Positions 25,446-35,900 of a DNA stretch of 51,080 nucleotides are shown here, piece after piece. Origin of the DNA: Rubneribacter badeniensis. Its GTDB lineage: Bacteria; Actinomycetota; Coriobacteriia; Coriobacteriales; Eggerthellaceae. The notes beneath the pieces are model-generated. The model ran no database searches and had not been told where the DNA came from. It saw only the letters and a list, made by a program, of their open reading frames with translations. Within the stretch, counting starts at the first letter, position 1; each line of letters opens with the position of its first letter. Where the stretch lies: assembly GCF_002899695.1 (NCBI RefSeq), contig NZ_PPEL01000011.1, forward strand, positions 1-51,080, read 5' to 3'. The translations under genes and the position numbers were made by a program.

Positions 25446-26015
25446 TCAAGGTTGGGATGCATGAGAGGTCGGGGGCTCCAAGAGAGAGACGAGGAATTCC
25501 GGGGCGAATGATCGGAACAGGCTCGCCATTTGCTGCGGAGGCTCCACCATGCCTCCTTGCACCCATGTGCGCGTCATGTACTGCGCGCCGGCTACGAAGA
25601 AGTCGATTTCCAAAAGCTCTTGCTCGGTGAAAGATCGACCGGCATTCGCTGTTGCGTTCTCAAGAATGTGCTCCTTCACTGCGCGGCCGCCATGCTCGCA
25701 TACGGAGTTGTATCCGACGCACCTGAAAGCGTGCACGAAGAAATCCTTGTTCTCCACCAGCAGATTGAACTTTTTGAGGTGCGCTTCGAACAGCCCCTGA
25801 TCGATGCCCATCCGGTAGAGCGACTTGTTCATGAGGTGATCCCAATACCAGGTGGGAACGTCGAAGATGTCTTGGAAATACAGGTAGAACGTAGCACGTG
25901 AAACACCCAACCGCTCGCAAAGATGCGACACCTTCACCTTCTCGAGCGGGCATTCGTGCATGACTTCGGATAGTGCGCCGACAAACCGCAAGCGCGTTTC
26001 GATCTGCTTGTGCAT
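25446..26015 (-). CDS. TetR/AcrR-family regulator, unit 3
   Basis: This 189-residue helical regulator has an N-terminal TetR helix-turn-helix: MHECPLEKVKVSHLCERLG, then VSRATFYLYFQDIFDVP (residues about 18-52). A C-terminal ligand/dimer domain carries several aromatic and cysteine residues (FRCVGYNSVCEHGG) and ends in a Pro-rich tail. It is divergent from the unit 3 reductase, 262 bp away, and presumably represses it until its ligand binds. This is the only reductase unit here with a soluble regulator instead of a membrane LuxR. A TGTCAATTGACA dyad in the shared region is a candidate operator. Confidence 0.85.
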   Translation of the reverse strand: MHKQIETRLRFVGALSEVMHECPLEKVKVSHLCERLGVSRATFYLYFQDIFDVPTWYWDHLMNKSLYRMGIDQGLFEAHLKKFNLLVENKDFFVHAFRCVGYNSVCEHGGRAVKEHILENATANAGRSFTEQELLEIDFFVAGAQYMTRTWVQGGMVEPPQQMASLFRSFAPEFLVSLLEPPTSHASQP

Positions 26016-26132
26016 GAGAGCCCCTTCCCTCTGGCCACATTGTAGGGCATTGAGCGCATCGTGGGGAGGGGGATGCGCTCGGCTCTCATCCGTGTCGATC
26101 GTGTCGAGCCTGGTCGAACTCGGACGAGCAGG

Positions 26133-26163
26133 TTTGACAAAATGCGGAGAGTGTCAATTGACA
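26133..26163. promoter_or_regulatory. Dyad in the unit 3 divergent region
   Basis: TGTCAATTGACA at 26152-26163 is a perfect 12-bp palindrome, preceded by TTTGACA at 26133-26139, giving three TTGACA half-sites within 31 bp. It is a likely target of the divergent TetR regulator. A plausible reductase promoter lies downstream (TTGCGC at 26199, 18 bp, TAGACT at 26223). Confidence 0.55.
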
Positions 26164-26277
26164 TCCTTGCTTTCTCGACAGAGCGGATCGAGTGTCGATT
26201 GCGCAGCGATGTGCGCCGATCGTAGACTCGCGGATGGGGCAACATCGGTCCCGCAGTTTCGATCGAGGAGGTTTGAG

Positions 26278-28092
26278 ATGAAGGGAACGGATCGGATTTC
26301 GAGGCGCGGCTTTTTAACGGGTGCGGCGGCCACTGGCGCGCTTGCGGCTATGGGTGCGCTTGCAGGATGCAGCCCGAAAGCGGCAGACGAGATGGCGCAA
26401 GAGGGCGGTGCGGAATCGACATCGTCAAGCGAGGGGACGAAAACCCCGTCGGTATTCGATAAGCCAGAGTCGGTAGCGGATCAGGTGAAGGAGACGAAGG
26501 ACTACGATGTCGTGGTGGTGGGCGGCGGCAACTCAGGCGTGGTAGGCGCGTTGGAGTTGGCGCAGCTTGGTGCCAAGGTTCTGCTGATCGAGCAGTCCAC
26601 GGCATGTACGAAATACGCGGGCGACATTGACGCGCTCGACAGCCAGATCCAGAAAGATTTGGGTATCGAGATCGACAAAGAGTGGGTCATCAAGGATCTC
26701 GTGCGGTACGGCCAGGGCAAAGTTGACGAGAACCTCATTCGCCAGTGGGCGTACAACGCCGGTGCCTTCATCGATTGGTATCAGGCGAACATGCAGAAGA
26801 AGGGCCTCGACGTCATGGTGGACACCGTGTGCAAGAAGTTCGAGCCCGAAGGCATCTGGTATTCGCCCGCGTCGGTTCACACGGCCTACCAACCTCCGCT
26901 CAAGGAGACGGCGAACTCCATGGGGTCGGAGATCGCGATTCCCGCCATGCTCGAACTGTTCGAGGAGGCGGGCGGCGAAGTGATGTACGAGACGACCGCG
27001 GTCGAGCTCGTTCAAGATGATTCGGGCAAGGTGACGGGCGTGATTGCGGAGCGCGATGGCGAATACGTGCAATTCAACACCGCGAAAGCTGTCATGCTGG
27101 CAACAGGAGGTTTCGGCGGGAACAAGGATATGATGGACGAACTGGGAGTCATGTCCCATAAATTCTGCTCGTGCCACATCGGCACAGAGAACGCCCACGG
27201 TGATGGGATCCGCATGGCGGTATGGGCGGGCGCCGACCTCGATTATGCATGTGAGGGAACGTGCAACATCTTCGACAGAGGGTGCATCACGGGAAACGAC
27301 GAGAACGGGGACATCGGCCTCCAAGGGCAGGGCGGGGCTGACGCTCGGCTTTGGTGGCCGGGATCTCAGCCGTTTTTGCGTGTGAACGCGTTCGGCAAGC
27401 GCTTCTGCAACGAGGATGGGCCTTACGATATCGTGTTCAACCAGGCGTGCATGCAGCCGGGTCACTACTGGTGGCAGGTGTTCGACGCAAGCAGCTGGGA
27501 AGACGTCGTGGCGTTCGGCACCACCATCTGCTCTCGCGTGGTGGCGGAGGAGGGCGCGAAGAACTGCCTTCTGCTCGGCCAGTACTACCCGTGCACGAGT
27601 GCCGAGGAGTGGCAGAGCGTGTTCATCGATCCGAACGTCGAAAGCGGCATTCTGCTCAAAGCCGACACGATTGAGGAGCTTGTGGATATGATGGGCCTTC
27701 CGAAAGAGCAGACGCTGGCGACCATCGAACGTTACAACGAGCTTGCGGCGAAAGGGGTCGACGAGGACTTCCACAAGGCGTCATTCCGTTTGACCGCCAT
27801 CGACGAAGGACCGTTCTACGCTTGCAAGCTGGCCGGTTGGCTGCTGTCCACCATGAGCGGCGTGCGCGTCGACTACACTTACACGCCGTTGACTTCCGAG
27901 GGCGATCGCATCGAGGGCTTGAAATGCGTGGGGCTGGACCACGGCGGTTTCTTCAATGGCATGTATGCGCAGTACTATGGCGGTTTGAACATGAGCCACA
28001 ACGTGGTGTCGTCGTGGCTGGCGGCAATGGATATCATGGGGCAGGAATATCCGGTGCCCGTGACGAGCGCCGCCAACGCGTACAAAGCGTAG
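26278..28092 (+). CDS. Tat-exported FAD-dependent reductase, unit 3
   Basis: This 604-residue reductase has Tat signal SRRGFLTGAA (8-17), lipobox LAGC with C31, and FAD loop VVVVGGGNSGVVGALELAQLG. KAVMLATGGFGGN, the capping segment VNAFGKRFCNED and a late IEGLKCVGLDHGG follow. Relative to the other copies the distal FAD segment reads CVGLDHGGFF, not LW.G, and the protein is rich in cysteine in the middle (FCSCHIGT, YACEGTCNIFDRGC), which could hint at a different active site or a metal. There is no FMN-binding domain. GAGGAGG precedes the ATG. The bidirectional stem-loop at 28248-28277 lies downstream. Confidence 0.9.
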   Translation: MKGTDRISRRGFLTGAAATGALAAMGALAGCSPKAADEMAQEGGAESTSSSEGTKTPSVFDKPESVADQVKETKDYDVVVVGGGNSGVVGALELAQLGAKVLLIEQSTACTKYAGDIDALDSQIQKDLGIEIDKEWVIKDLVRYGQGKVDENLIRQWAYNAGAFIDWYQANMQKKGLDVMVDTVCKKFEPEGIWYSPASVHTAYQPPLKETANSMGSEIAIPAMLELFEEAGGEVMYETTAVELVQDDSGKVTGVIAERDGEYVQFNTAKAVMLATGGFGGNKDMMDELGVMSHKFCSCHIGTENAHGDGIRMAVWAGADLDYACEGTCNIFDRGCITGNDENGDIGLQGQGGADARLWWPGSQPFLRVNAFGKRFCNEDGPYDIVFNQACMQPGHYWWQVFDASSWEDVVAFGTTICSRVVAEEGAKNCLLLGQYYPCTSAEEWQSVFIDPNVESGILLKADTIEELVDMMGLPKEQTLATIERYNELAAKGVDEDFHKASFRLTAIDEGPFYACKLAGWLLSTMSGVRVDYTYTPLTSEGDRIEGLKCVGLDHGGFFNGMYAQYYGGLNMSHNVVSSWLAAMDIMGQEYPVPVTSAANAYKA

Positions 28093-28247
28093 CGACTGGC
28101 AGAAGGCGCCGGCCTCGGGCAATGCCGAAGCCGTGGCCGATGCGGTCGCCGACATGACAGGCAGTGCGGTCGGCGCGGGCGCGATCGCGCGATGCGTTGC
28201 CGCCTAACGCCTTGCGTTCCGCACATCCTGATTGTCCGCGAATAAAG

Positions 28248-28288
28248 CGAGGCCGCCCCCATGCGGGAGCGGCCTCGTCGGTCGTTTT
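28248..28288. terminator. Bidirectional intrinsic terminator
   Basis: CGAGGCCGC (28248-28256) pairs with GCGGCCTCG (28269-28277) around a 12-nt loop. A T-run (28284-28288) follows on the plus strand and TTTATT follows on the minus strand. It separates the unit 3 reductase from the convergent rubrerythrin gene. Confidence 0.8.
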
Positions 28289-28301
28289 TCGACGTGTACG
28301 C

Positions 28302-28904
28302 TTAGAACTGCTTGAAGGAAGCCTTCGGGCAGAAGCAGATGGGGCACTTCTCGAAGTCGTCGCCCTTGTGGATGTAGCCGCAGACGGGGCACAGGTAGAA
28401 CGCGTCGTCATCGGCGGCGTCGATGTCGTTGTAGGCGGCCAGGTAGCGCTCGGCGTGCACGGACTCGGCCAGCTTGGCGCGGGTGAACACCTGCACGGCC
28501 TTCACGTTGCCCTCCTCCTGAGCCTTCTTGATGAACGCCGGGTACATGTCGGACGTCTCGAAGATCTCGCCCTGGGCGCCCATGATGAGGTTGAGGTCGG
28601 TCTGCACGGCCTCGGCTTCCGGCGCGGCCGGCTTCTCGTAACCGGGCTCCATCTCGGACACGAGCTTGTACTCGAGGCCGATGTGGATCTGCTCGGCGGC
28701 CGAGGTGGCCTCGAACAGGCGGGCGATCTGGTCGTAGCCCTGCTCCTTGGCGGCCTTGGCGAACGCGGCGTACTTCGCGGACGCGCCCGTCTCGCCGGCG
28801 ATGGCGGCCTTCAGGTTCTCAAGCGTCGTGCCGACTTCGCAGGTGCCGAAGCCGTTCATGTTGGTGCTGTTCTCGGCGGTGGGGATCTGGTCGCGAACCT
28901 TCAT
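28302..28904 (-). CDS. Rubrerythrin
   Basis: This 200-residue non-heme iron protein reduces hydrogen peroxide in anaerobes. The N-terminal four-helix di-iron domain carries the paired E-x-x-H-type ligands (AGETGASAKY, SAAEQIHIG, LAESVHAERY). The C-terminal rubredoxin knuckle is CPVCGYIHKGDDFEKCPIC, with all four cysteines. AAGGAG precedes the ATG at 28904. A Fur-family-like dyad overlaps the probable promoter, so control by iron or peroxide (Fur/PerR) is likely. Confidence 0.95.
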   Translation of the reverse strand: MKVRDQIPTAENSTNMNGFGTCEVGTTLENLKAAIAGETGASAKYAAFAKAAKEQGYDQIARLFEATSAAEQIHIGLEYKLVSEMEPGYEKPAAPEAEAVQTDLNLIMGAQGEIFETSDMYPAFIKKAQEEGNVKAVQVFTRAKLAESVHAERYLAAYNDIDAADDDAFYLCPVCGYIHKGDDFEKCPICFCPKASFKQF

Positions 28905-28940
28905 GGGTCTTGCTCCTTCTCGTCTGAATTCGATCTCCTC

Positions 28941-28963
28941 TTATTGAGAATGAATCTCAATAA
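28941..28963. promoter_or_regulatory. Fur/PerR-like box upstream of rubrerythrin
   Basis: TTATTGAGA, 5 bp, TCTCAATAA is a perfect 9-bp dyad. Its 15-bp core matches the Gram-positive Fur-family 7-1-7 consensus (TGATAATNATTATCA) at 12 positions. On the minus strand a TATCAT -10-like box lies just upstream, so a bound repressor would cover the start of transcription. Confidence 0.7.
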
Positions 28964-29192
28964 GTATGATACGCGTCTCCGCATCGCCATGCAAGGGGGT
29001 AACCGATCCCCTCCCCGCGATTCGCACAATGTCCACACTCCGTCTTTCTCCCCGCTCGCCTATCGCGTGCCTACACGAGATTGCGCAAGGGGGCAAGAGC
29101 GAGGATAAAAGCTGTCCCTTTCGTCCATTCTCCTCGATAGCGTGTGCGCATGCGCATCGGAACGAGGCAAAATGATCTTGAAAAGACGTTCG

Positions 29193-30674
29193 TCAGTTCA
29201 TTTTGCGATCGTCTTCCAAACATTGGGCGACGGCGTTGAACACCTCGAGGCGAGAGTGGGCATCTAGTTTCGTGTAGATATGCTGCGTGTGGGTCTTCAC
29301 GGTTTCGGTTGACACGCATAGACTGTGCGCGATGAATGCGCGATTGTATCCTTTCACAAGGTAGATCAAGATTTCCGATTCCCGGGGCGTGAGGCCGAAA
29401 CGGGAAGCGGCTTGCTTGCAGGCTCGCGTTATGGAGGCCTCGTTCGCCATGCTCTCTCTCGCTTTGGGGATGGAGCTCAAGCGGGCTAGCAGGACGATGG
29501 TCGCAAAAAGAAGCAGGTAGATCATCGCATTCGACGCTGGCGACACGGTGAATTCCTGTCCGAGGGTCAAACGCAGCCAGCCCCCTGCAAGCACTCCTAC
29601 GATTTGTCCAATCTGGTTCGCCAGAAAGCCGCCGACGAACACGCGTGTGGAGTCGGCATGGTGGTGGGTGTAGACAACGCAGAACACCCATAACAGCCCA
29701 TAGAAGTACATGAACCCGACAGTATGAAGCGCAAGAGCCGGCGAGGCGAACTCCCCCGTTTGCGGAACGGCGAGAGCCAGCACGATGAAAGCCACGGCGA
29801 TGAACGCGATAGCTCGATAGAACAGAGCGAATGACTCTCCGTCATCGGGGATTTTCGAGAGGACGAGCATGGCTGATGCGCAGAGCGTGGCCGCTACGAA
29901 CACCCAAGCGCTCTGGCTTGCTTGGCCGTCTACTTCGGTGAGATTGCGCAGAAGGCCGGCCGACATACCCAAGATGACCACCAACCCCATGAACACCGTC
30001 AAATGAGATGATCGGAATTTCGAGGAGGGTTTTCCCGCATTAAAGGGGCGTGCGCCTCTCTCGTCAACTCCGCTTGAGAGTCCGATCGCTCGCCAAAACG
30101 CATATGCCGCAGCGCACGGGATGGCCATCATGCAGACGAACGCGATCTGCGGAGGGACTAGGGAGATGAAGAGCGTGATGAAGGCGCTCATGACGAGGGA
30201 GAACGTGGTGAATTGCAGAACCACGCCCGAGTCGTAGCGGGAAATGAGCGTTCCCCAGTATGCCGTCATGATTCCGCTGCCAATGCCCGATGCGACTCCT
30301 CCAGCCCAAAAGAAACTCGCTTCGAACGTTGGCAGCGCATGGGTGAGCCCAATAAACGCTGCGCTTGCGGCCATCGAGCACGCGCTTATCGTCAAACCTG
30401 CCAAGGAAGCCTTGCGACGAAGGACCGGGATCAGGAAAAACAGGCTCAGCACAAGCGTGCATACCGCAAGAGAGACGAGCCAGAACGTGTGCTCGGCGAA
30501 ATCAGCGCTTCTCGTCGTGAAGGGAACGTTGAACACGCCGCTCCAGCTCATGGCGAATACCCATCCGTTGAACAGGGAGAGCGAAGCTGCAAGGAAGCGA
30601 TGGCTTGACAGCATGGATACGAATTGGGTAAAAGCCGTTTTTGCAGGTGGTGAGCTTGTGTTTTGATATCCCAT
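29193..30674 (-). CDS. Membrane-spanning LuxR-family regulator, unit 4
   Basis: This 493-residue protein has about twelve membrane helices arranged like an MFS protein (residues 20-405; note GLTISACSMAASAAFIGL and GGFLANQIGQIVG). It ends in a LuxR helix-turn-helix: FGLTPRESEILIYLVKG, AFIAHSLCVSTETVKTH, TQHIYTKLDAHSRLEVF (about 425-480). AGGAGGGG precedes the ATG at 30674. It lies 209 bp downstream of the unit 4 reductase on the same strand, with a 12-bp stem-loop and its own TATACT box (rc of 30696-30701) between them. The membrane half may sense the substrate of that reductase. Confidence 0.87.
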   Translation of the reverse strand: MGYQNTSSPPAKTAFTQFVSMLSSHRFLAASLSLFNGWVFAMSWSGVFNVPFTTRSADFAEHTFWLVSLAVCTLVLSLFFLIPVLRRKASLAGLTISACSMAASAAFIGLTHALPTFEASFFWAGGVASGIGSGIMTAYWGTLISRYDSGVVLQFTTFSLVMSAFITLFISLVPPQIAFVCMMAIPCAAAYAFWRAIGLSSGVDERGARPFNAGKPSSKFRSSHLTVFMGLVVILGMSAGLLRNLTEVDGQASQSAWVFVAATLCASAMLVLSKIPDDGESFALFYRAIAFIAVAFIVLALAVPQTGEFASPALALHTVGFMYFYGLLWVFCVVYTHHHADSTRVFVGGFLANQIGQIVGVLAGGWLRLTLGQEFTVSPASNAMIYLLLFATIVLLARLSSIPKARESMANEASITRACKQAASRFGLTPRESEILIYLVKGYNRAFIAHSLCVSTETVKTHTQHIYTKLDAHSRLEVFNAVAQCLEDDRKMN

Positions 30675-30802
30675 ATCCCCTCCTGGTTTGTAGCCAGTAT
30701 AGTGAAGTCGAGGGCTTTTTCCATCTTGGACGGCGAGGTTGGTCGTTGCGGCATCGAGCCATTGATCCCTTGTCGCCGCTTGCTCTTTCGACGCACGTGC
30801 GC

Positions 30803-30844
30803 GCCGAGAGCGTCGATTATCTGGAGGGGTGTGACGCTCTCGGC
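30803..30844. terminator. Stem-loop between unit 4 reductase and its LuxR gene
   Basis: GCCGAGAGCGTC (30803-30814) pairs perfectly with 30833-30844 around an 18-nt loop, 40 bp past the reductase stop. No T-tract is seen. It could end or attenuate the reductase transcript ahead of the regulator. Confidence 0.5.
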
Positions 30845-30883
30845 ATTGGGCGGTCAGGACGGCGCGGCGCGCTTGTTGCGCTC

Positions 30884-32653
30884 CTATTCGTTCTCGACGA
30901 TGAACTTGCCTGCTAGGTAGCTGAGGGTGAGGTTGCTGCCGTAGGTGAATCCGGGCACCATATAGGTGTACTGCGCATAGAACATATCGCCTATCATGCT
31001 CCCGACGTTATACAACCCTTCAATGGGATTATCGTCTTTGTCGCATACCCGCATGTTCTCATCGGTGCGGAGGCCTCCAAGGATGGTGAGGAAAAAGCTC
31101 GTGTCGCTCACCTCTCCGTAGAAAGGTCCTTTGGACAGCGGAATCATAAAGCCGGGATGCTTGTGGAACAGGGAGTCTTCTCCTGATTCGCAGTCGGCGT
31201 TATACCGTTCGATGTTGTCGAGCGTGCTTTCGGGTAGTCCCATTTGGCTTACCAACTCGTCGAGCGTGTCGGCCTTGAAGTACAGGCCAGACTCCACGCT
31301 TTTCTCCCACGATGCGATAACGTCGTCTGCCGACAAGGGTTCGGCAATGCCGTAGGGTTTGCTGCCGTCGATCCATTCGAGCGGGTACTGTTCGGCGTAG
31401 TTGACATCCCATAAGGCGTAACTCACTCCACCGGGGCAGCCCATTTGGATAGTGAAGGGCAACGTGCCCAGCATCCCGTACTCATTACAGAAGCGTTTGC
31501 CTTCGCGGTTGACGGTGAACCCGGTGAAGGGCAAGACGCCGTTCATAGGGCCGGCTTTCACGCCGCCGCCGTTCGGGCAAGCGGGCCATGCCTTCTGCCA
31601 TGCCGCGCCGATCCAAAGCCCCATCTTTTGTCCGTCTCCGGGGAACAACCCTCCGTACACGAGTTCCTTGTCGTAATTGGGCTCCTCGTCGAAGAAACTT
31701 TCGGTGATGTACTCCATTGCCTGAGGAGCGTATTTTGCCATCATGTCACGATTCGTGGAGAAATCGCCGGTGGCCAGCACCACGGCCTTGCTTCCCACAT
31801 ACTGGACATAGGTGCCGTCTTCCTTTTCGGCTATGACGGCGTTCACACGACCGCTTGTTCCGTTCGGCGTATCGCCGCGGACGAGCTGGCACGCTTTGGT
31901 GTGGTAGTGAATGGAGGTGCCGGACAACTCTTCGAAACGCGCCGCCAGCTCATTGACGACGAGAGGTTGGTTGAATCCCATGCCGGGGTTTTCGTCGTTG
32001 TACCAACCGTGCGCGCCGGGGACGTAGTAGATGGAGCCGCTCTCGTTGTTGATGGTGGGAACGAAGTTCTCGATGCCGGTTGTGTAGCCGCGTTCCTCCA
32101 TGATATCGATGAGCCAGTTCATAACCTCTTCGGAGTGGTTGTAGTACTGGTACCATTTACGGGTGTCCACGCGGGCGCCGTTTGCCTGCAGCTCCTTTTC
32201 ATACCATTCGGCGCTGTTGCGCGGAATGCCAAGGGCCTCCATGGTTTTGCTATACGTGGCGTGATTCGACCCGCCGCGGCTGATGGGTTTGCTGCTGGCG
32301 CTGATGAGCACCACGTTCGCTCCTTCTTCGGCGATCGAATTGGCCACGGTCAGGCCACCCGTGCCGGCTCCTACCACGACGACCTCCGCCTCGATGGTTT
32401 CTGCGATATCGGTGATGGGCTCGTCAGGAGTTTCAAAGGACCACGTTCCAAAGTACGAGTCGGCGGTCATGGCGCCGTCGTGCGCCGAGGACGGGGCGGT
32501 TGCGTTCGAGGCCGAGTCTGTCTGGGGCTTCGATGGCGAGCAGCCGGCCATTCCGGCAGCCACTCCGGCTCCGGCAAGGGCTGCTCCTGTGAGAAAACTC
32601 CGGCGCGTGAGGCCGTTTCGATGGGCGTTTCCCCGCGTTGCGTTTGCGTGCAT
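30884..32653 (-). CDS. Tat-exported FAD-dependent reductase, unit 4
   Basis: This 589-residue reductase has a long n-region before its Tat motif (LTRRSFLTGAA, 15-25) and lipobox MAGC with C38. The FAD loop is VVVVGAGTGGLTVANSIAEEG. KAVVLATGDFS, the capping segment VNREGKRFCNEYG and the distal NPIEGLYNVGSMIGDMF follow. There is no FMN-binding domain and no fumarate-reductase-type catalytic arginine after the NE motif. AGGAGGA precedes the ATG at 32653. The regulator gene is downstream on the same strand, unlike the divergent units 1 and 5. Confidence 0.9.
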   Translation of the reverse strand: MHANATRGNAHRNGLTRRSFLTGAALAGAGVAAGMAGCSPSKPQTDSASNATAPSSAHDGAMTADSYFGTWSFETPDEPITDIAETIEAEVVVVGAGTGGLTVANSIAEEGANVVLISASSKPISRGGSNHATYSKTMEALGIPRNSAEWYEKELQANGARVDTRKWYQYYNHSEEVMNWLIDIMEERGYTTGIENFVPTINNESGSIYYVPGAHGWYNDENPGMGFNQPLVVNELAARFEELSGTSIHYHTKACQLVRGDTPNGTSGRVNAVIAEKEDGTYVQYVGSKAVVLATGDFSTNRDMMAKYAPQAMEYITESFFDEEPNYDKELVYGGLFPGDGQKMGLWIGAAWQKAWPACPNGGGVKAGPMNGVLPFTGFTVNREGKRFCNEYGMLGTLPFTIQMGCPGGVSYALWDVNYAEQYPLEWIDGSKPYGIAEPLSADDVIASWEKSVESGLYFKADTLDELVSQMGLPESTLDNIERYNADCESGEDSLFHKHPGFMIPLSKGPFYGEVSDTSFFLTILGGLRTDENMRVCDKDDNPIEGLYNVGSMIGDMFYAQYTYMVPGFTYGSNLTLSYLAGKFIVENE

Positions 32654-32970
32654 GCGATCCTCCTCCTTGTTCTTCGCTGCCTTGAAGCCGGGATGCGCTT
32701 CCGTTGTCGATGCTGAAGGCTTCCCGACATGGCTCCCCTATACGCGCAAACTCGGTGAAGGGGTATCACCCAGAGGGGTGAAGTTGAAAATGGCTCCTTT
32801 GGGGGACGGCGATTTCGATGCAAGCGAGCGAATCTTTTTGAAGGGCGAAGGCGTTCTTTGCAAGAAAGGCCCGCAGTCTGCCGCTTTTTGCAGTTTGTGC
32901 GGGCCTTTCGGTTCTTCGAGGCGGCGCGACGCGACCGGCGCACGCCAAGCCGCGTCGCCGCCCCGCTGCG
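32654..32970. other. Region between ABC transporter and unit 4 reductase
   Basis: This stretch holds an 11-bp stem AAAGGCCCGCA / TGCGGGCCTTT (32865-32875, 32898-32908), a likely terminator for the ABC transporter gene. Paired CTTCACC and GGGTGATA words on the minus strand near 32758-32787 may be a control site for the reductase. No gene is seen. Confidence 0.6.
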
Positions 32971-35900
32971 TCACTCGCTCCTCAGTGCCTCCACGGGGTC
33001 CTTCCTGCTGGCGGCGCTCGAGGGGATGAGGCCGGCCAAGAAGGTGAGGAATACGCTGATGCCCACGAGCACGAGGGCCGCCTGCCACGGCAGCGCCGCC
33101 ACGTTCGCCACGTTGAACAGCGCGTAGACGATGGCGTTGGCAGGGATGCAGGCGAGCGCGGTCAGGCCGATGCCGATGACGCCGGCGGTGAAGCCCACGA
33201 TGATCGTCTCGGCGTTGAACACGCGGCTGATGTCGCCCTTGCTGGCGCCGATGGAGCGCAGGATGCCGATCTCCTTCTTACGCTCGAGCACCGAGATGTA
33301 GGTGATGACGCCGATCATGATGGACGACACCACAAGCGAGATGGCTACGAACGCCACCAGCACGTAGCTGATCATGTTCACGATATCGGTGACCGAGGAC
33401 ATGAGCGCGCCCACGAAGTCGGTGTAGGTGATCACCTTGTCGTCCTGGCCCTCGTCGGCCATGCGGTCGTTGTACGCGTCGAGGATGTCGATGACGTGCT
33501 CTTTGCTCTCGAAGTCGATGGGGTAGATGTCGATGCCGGAGGGTTTGGCAACGTCGGCGTAGCCGAGTTTCTTGAGATTGCCGTCGTACGAGGCATCCTC
33601 GGTGCTCATGAGCGACATGATGAGCTCGCCAAGATCCTCTTCGGTCATGTTCATCTGGAACGCGTCCGCGAACGCGGCCTCGTCGATGCTCATGGCGTTG
33701 GCCATGTTGGTGGACAGCTGGCTCATAGATTGCTGCATGGCGGCCGACACCTGTGTCTGGAGCGCCGCGGACATCTGCTGCATGTACGCGGTCATGACGG
33801 TTTTCAGGTAGGTGCTCATGGCCGTTTGGATGGACGACTGCAGCTGGCCTTGCAGCGCTTGGGCCATGGCGGGCACAGCTTGCTGCATCTTCGCGGAAAG
33901 CTGCTGCTGCAGCTGGGATTGCAGGGCGGCGGTGGCTTGATCCATGTCGATGGACCCCTCGATAGCGGCGGCCATCTTCTCCTGCACCTCGGGCGTGGAC
34001 AAGTACGCTTCGAGGGCCGCTTCCATGTCGGGCTCGTTGCCTTGGGCGACCCATTCATCGTACCACGCGTCGAACCCGCCCATGACCTCGGCCATCGCGG
34101 CTTGGATCTTCTCCGAATCCAGGTCGGGCTGCACCTCTCCCATGTCCAGCGTGATGTCGCTGAAGTCGATCATGCTGCCGAGGTCGATGCTGCCGGGGTC
34201 GACGGCGATGCCCGACGCGTCGAACGCCGGCAGCGCGTTCGCGTCGAGCGACAGGCCCGACAGATCGAGCGACAGGCCGGACATGCCCGCGGTCAGCGCG
34301 CTCTCGTCGATGGTGAACGCCGCCTGCAGCTTGCTGCCGTCGATGGTGAACATCGACTCCATGTTGAGGCCGCCCTCTTCGCTCTCGGCACCAAACTCTT
34401 TGCCGGTGAACACGTCCACGGCGGGGTCGGCCAGCTGATCCTGCACGATCGCGCTGCTTTCGGCCTGCTCGATCACGTGGCTTGCAAGCGAGGCGGGGTA
34501 GTTGAGGCCGGGGCTCAGCATGGTGGCGCTCGCGTCGTCGCGCGGCTGCACGATGCCGACGATCTTGATCTCCTCGCCGTTCTCCACGAGGTCGCGCATG
34601 TAGGCGTCGTCGTCGGTCTTGTCTTTCCATACGTGGTACTCGTCGTCGTAGACGTAGTAGTCGGCGGCGTTCACCAGTTTGAACGTGGTGTTCAGAATCT
34701 CGTCGTAGGAGGGATCCTCGATGTCGTCGGGGGTGGTCACGTCCTCTTCGGCAGCGAATTGGCTGACCATCTCGTCAAGTTCGGCCGAATCGCGCAGCCC
34801 CAGCGTGTACAGCATGAGGTCGCTCATGCCGCCGCTGCCGGTGAGCACGAGCACGCATTCGTCGTAGCGCTCGGGCCAGCGTCCGGCCTTCACGTCGTAC
34901 TGACCCTCGTACAGATCGGGGTCGTTCGGCATTTCGTAGAACATGTCGGTGCTCATCATGGTGGACATCATGCCGTTCGAGCTGGTGGACGATCCCAGGC
35001 CCAGCATCGAGAACGACGTGTCCGGGTTCACCTGGTGCAGCGCCTCCGCGTCCGAGCTGAATATCTGCGGGGTCACGTCGTAGGAGTACTCGATGGCGCT
35101 CGTGTACTCCTCGATGCCGCTCTCGCCGCTGTCGAGGTATTCCTTGAGCGAGGCCAAGTCATTGCTGCCGATGCTCGAGAACATGTTGGTGACCATCTCG
35201 ATGACGTGCACCGAATCGTCGCCCCCTTCGGCGCTCGCGGCCGTCTCGCCCATTTCGGCGCTTGTGCCCACGAGCATCGAGGTGAGATCGACGCCGCTGC
35301 TTTGGATCTGCAGCGGGTACTCGGACAGCGTTTCCTCCTCCACCGACTTGATGTAGTTGTTCACGCCGTTCGCGAGCGCCAGGATGGACGCGATGCCGAT
35401 GATGCCGATGGAACCCGCGAACGCCGTCATGAGCGTGCGGCCCTTCTTCGTCATGAGGTTCTTGAACGACAGCGCGAGCGCTGTGGGAAACGACATCTTC
35501 GTGCGGCGCGCGGGCTTGTCGCTTTCGCGCAAGTCCTCGGCGGTGGGGTGGAAGGGGTCGGTGTCGCTTCTGATGACACCGTCGGCCAGGTTCACGATGC
35601 GGGTGGCGTACTGCTCGGCCAACTCGGGGTTGTGCGTGACCATGATGACGAGGCGGTCGTTGGCGATCTCGGTGAGCAGATCTATGATTTGGACGCTCGT
35701 TTTTGAGTCGAGGGCGCCGGTGGGCTCGTCGGCCAGAAGGATCTCCGGGTCGTTGATGAGGGCGCGGGCGATGGCCACGCGCTGCATCTGGCCGCCGGAG
35801 AGCTGGCTGGGCTTTTTGTTCACGTGCTCGCCGAGGCCCACGCGCTCGAGCGCCCGCATGGCGCGCTCGCGCCGCTCGGTGCGCGACACGCCGGATAGCG

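Noticed and set aside
25889-25905. parS-like CACGTGAAACA inside the TetR gene
   Set aside because: Only one half matches; the other half has three mismatches and the site is coding.
33496-35706. 736-codon open frame on the plus strand opposite the ABC transporter
   Set aside because: His/Val/Gly-rich antisense shadow of a strongly supported gene.
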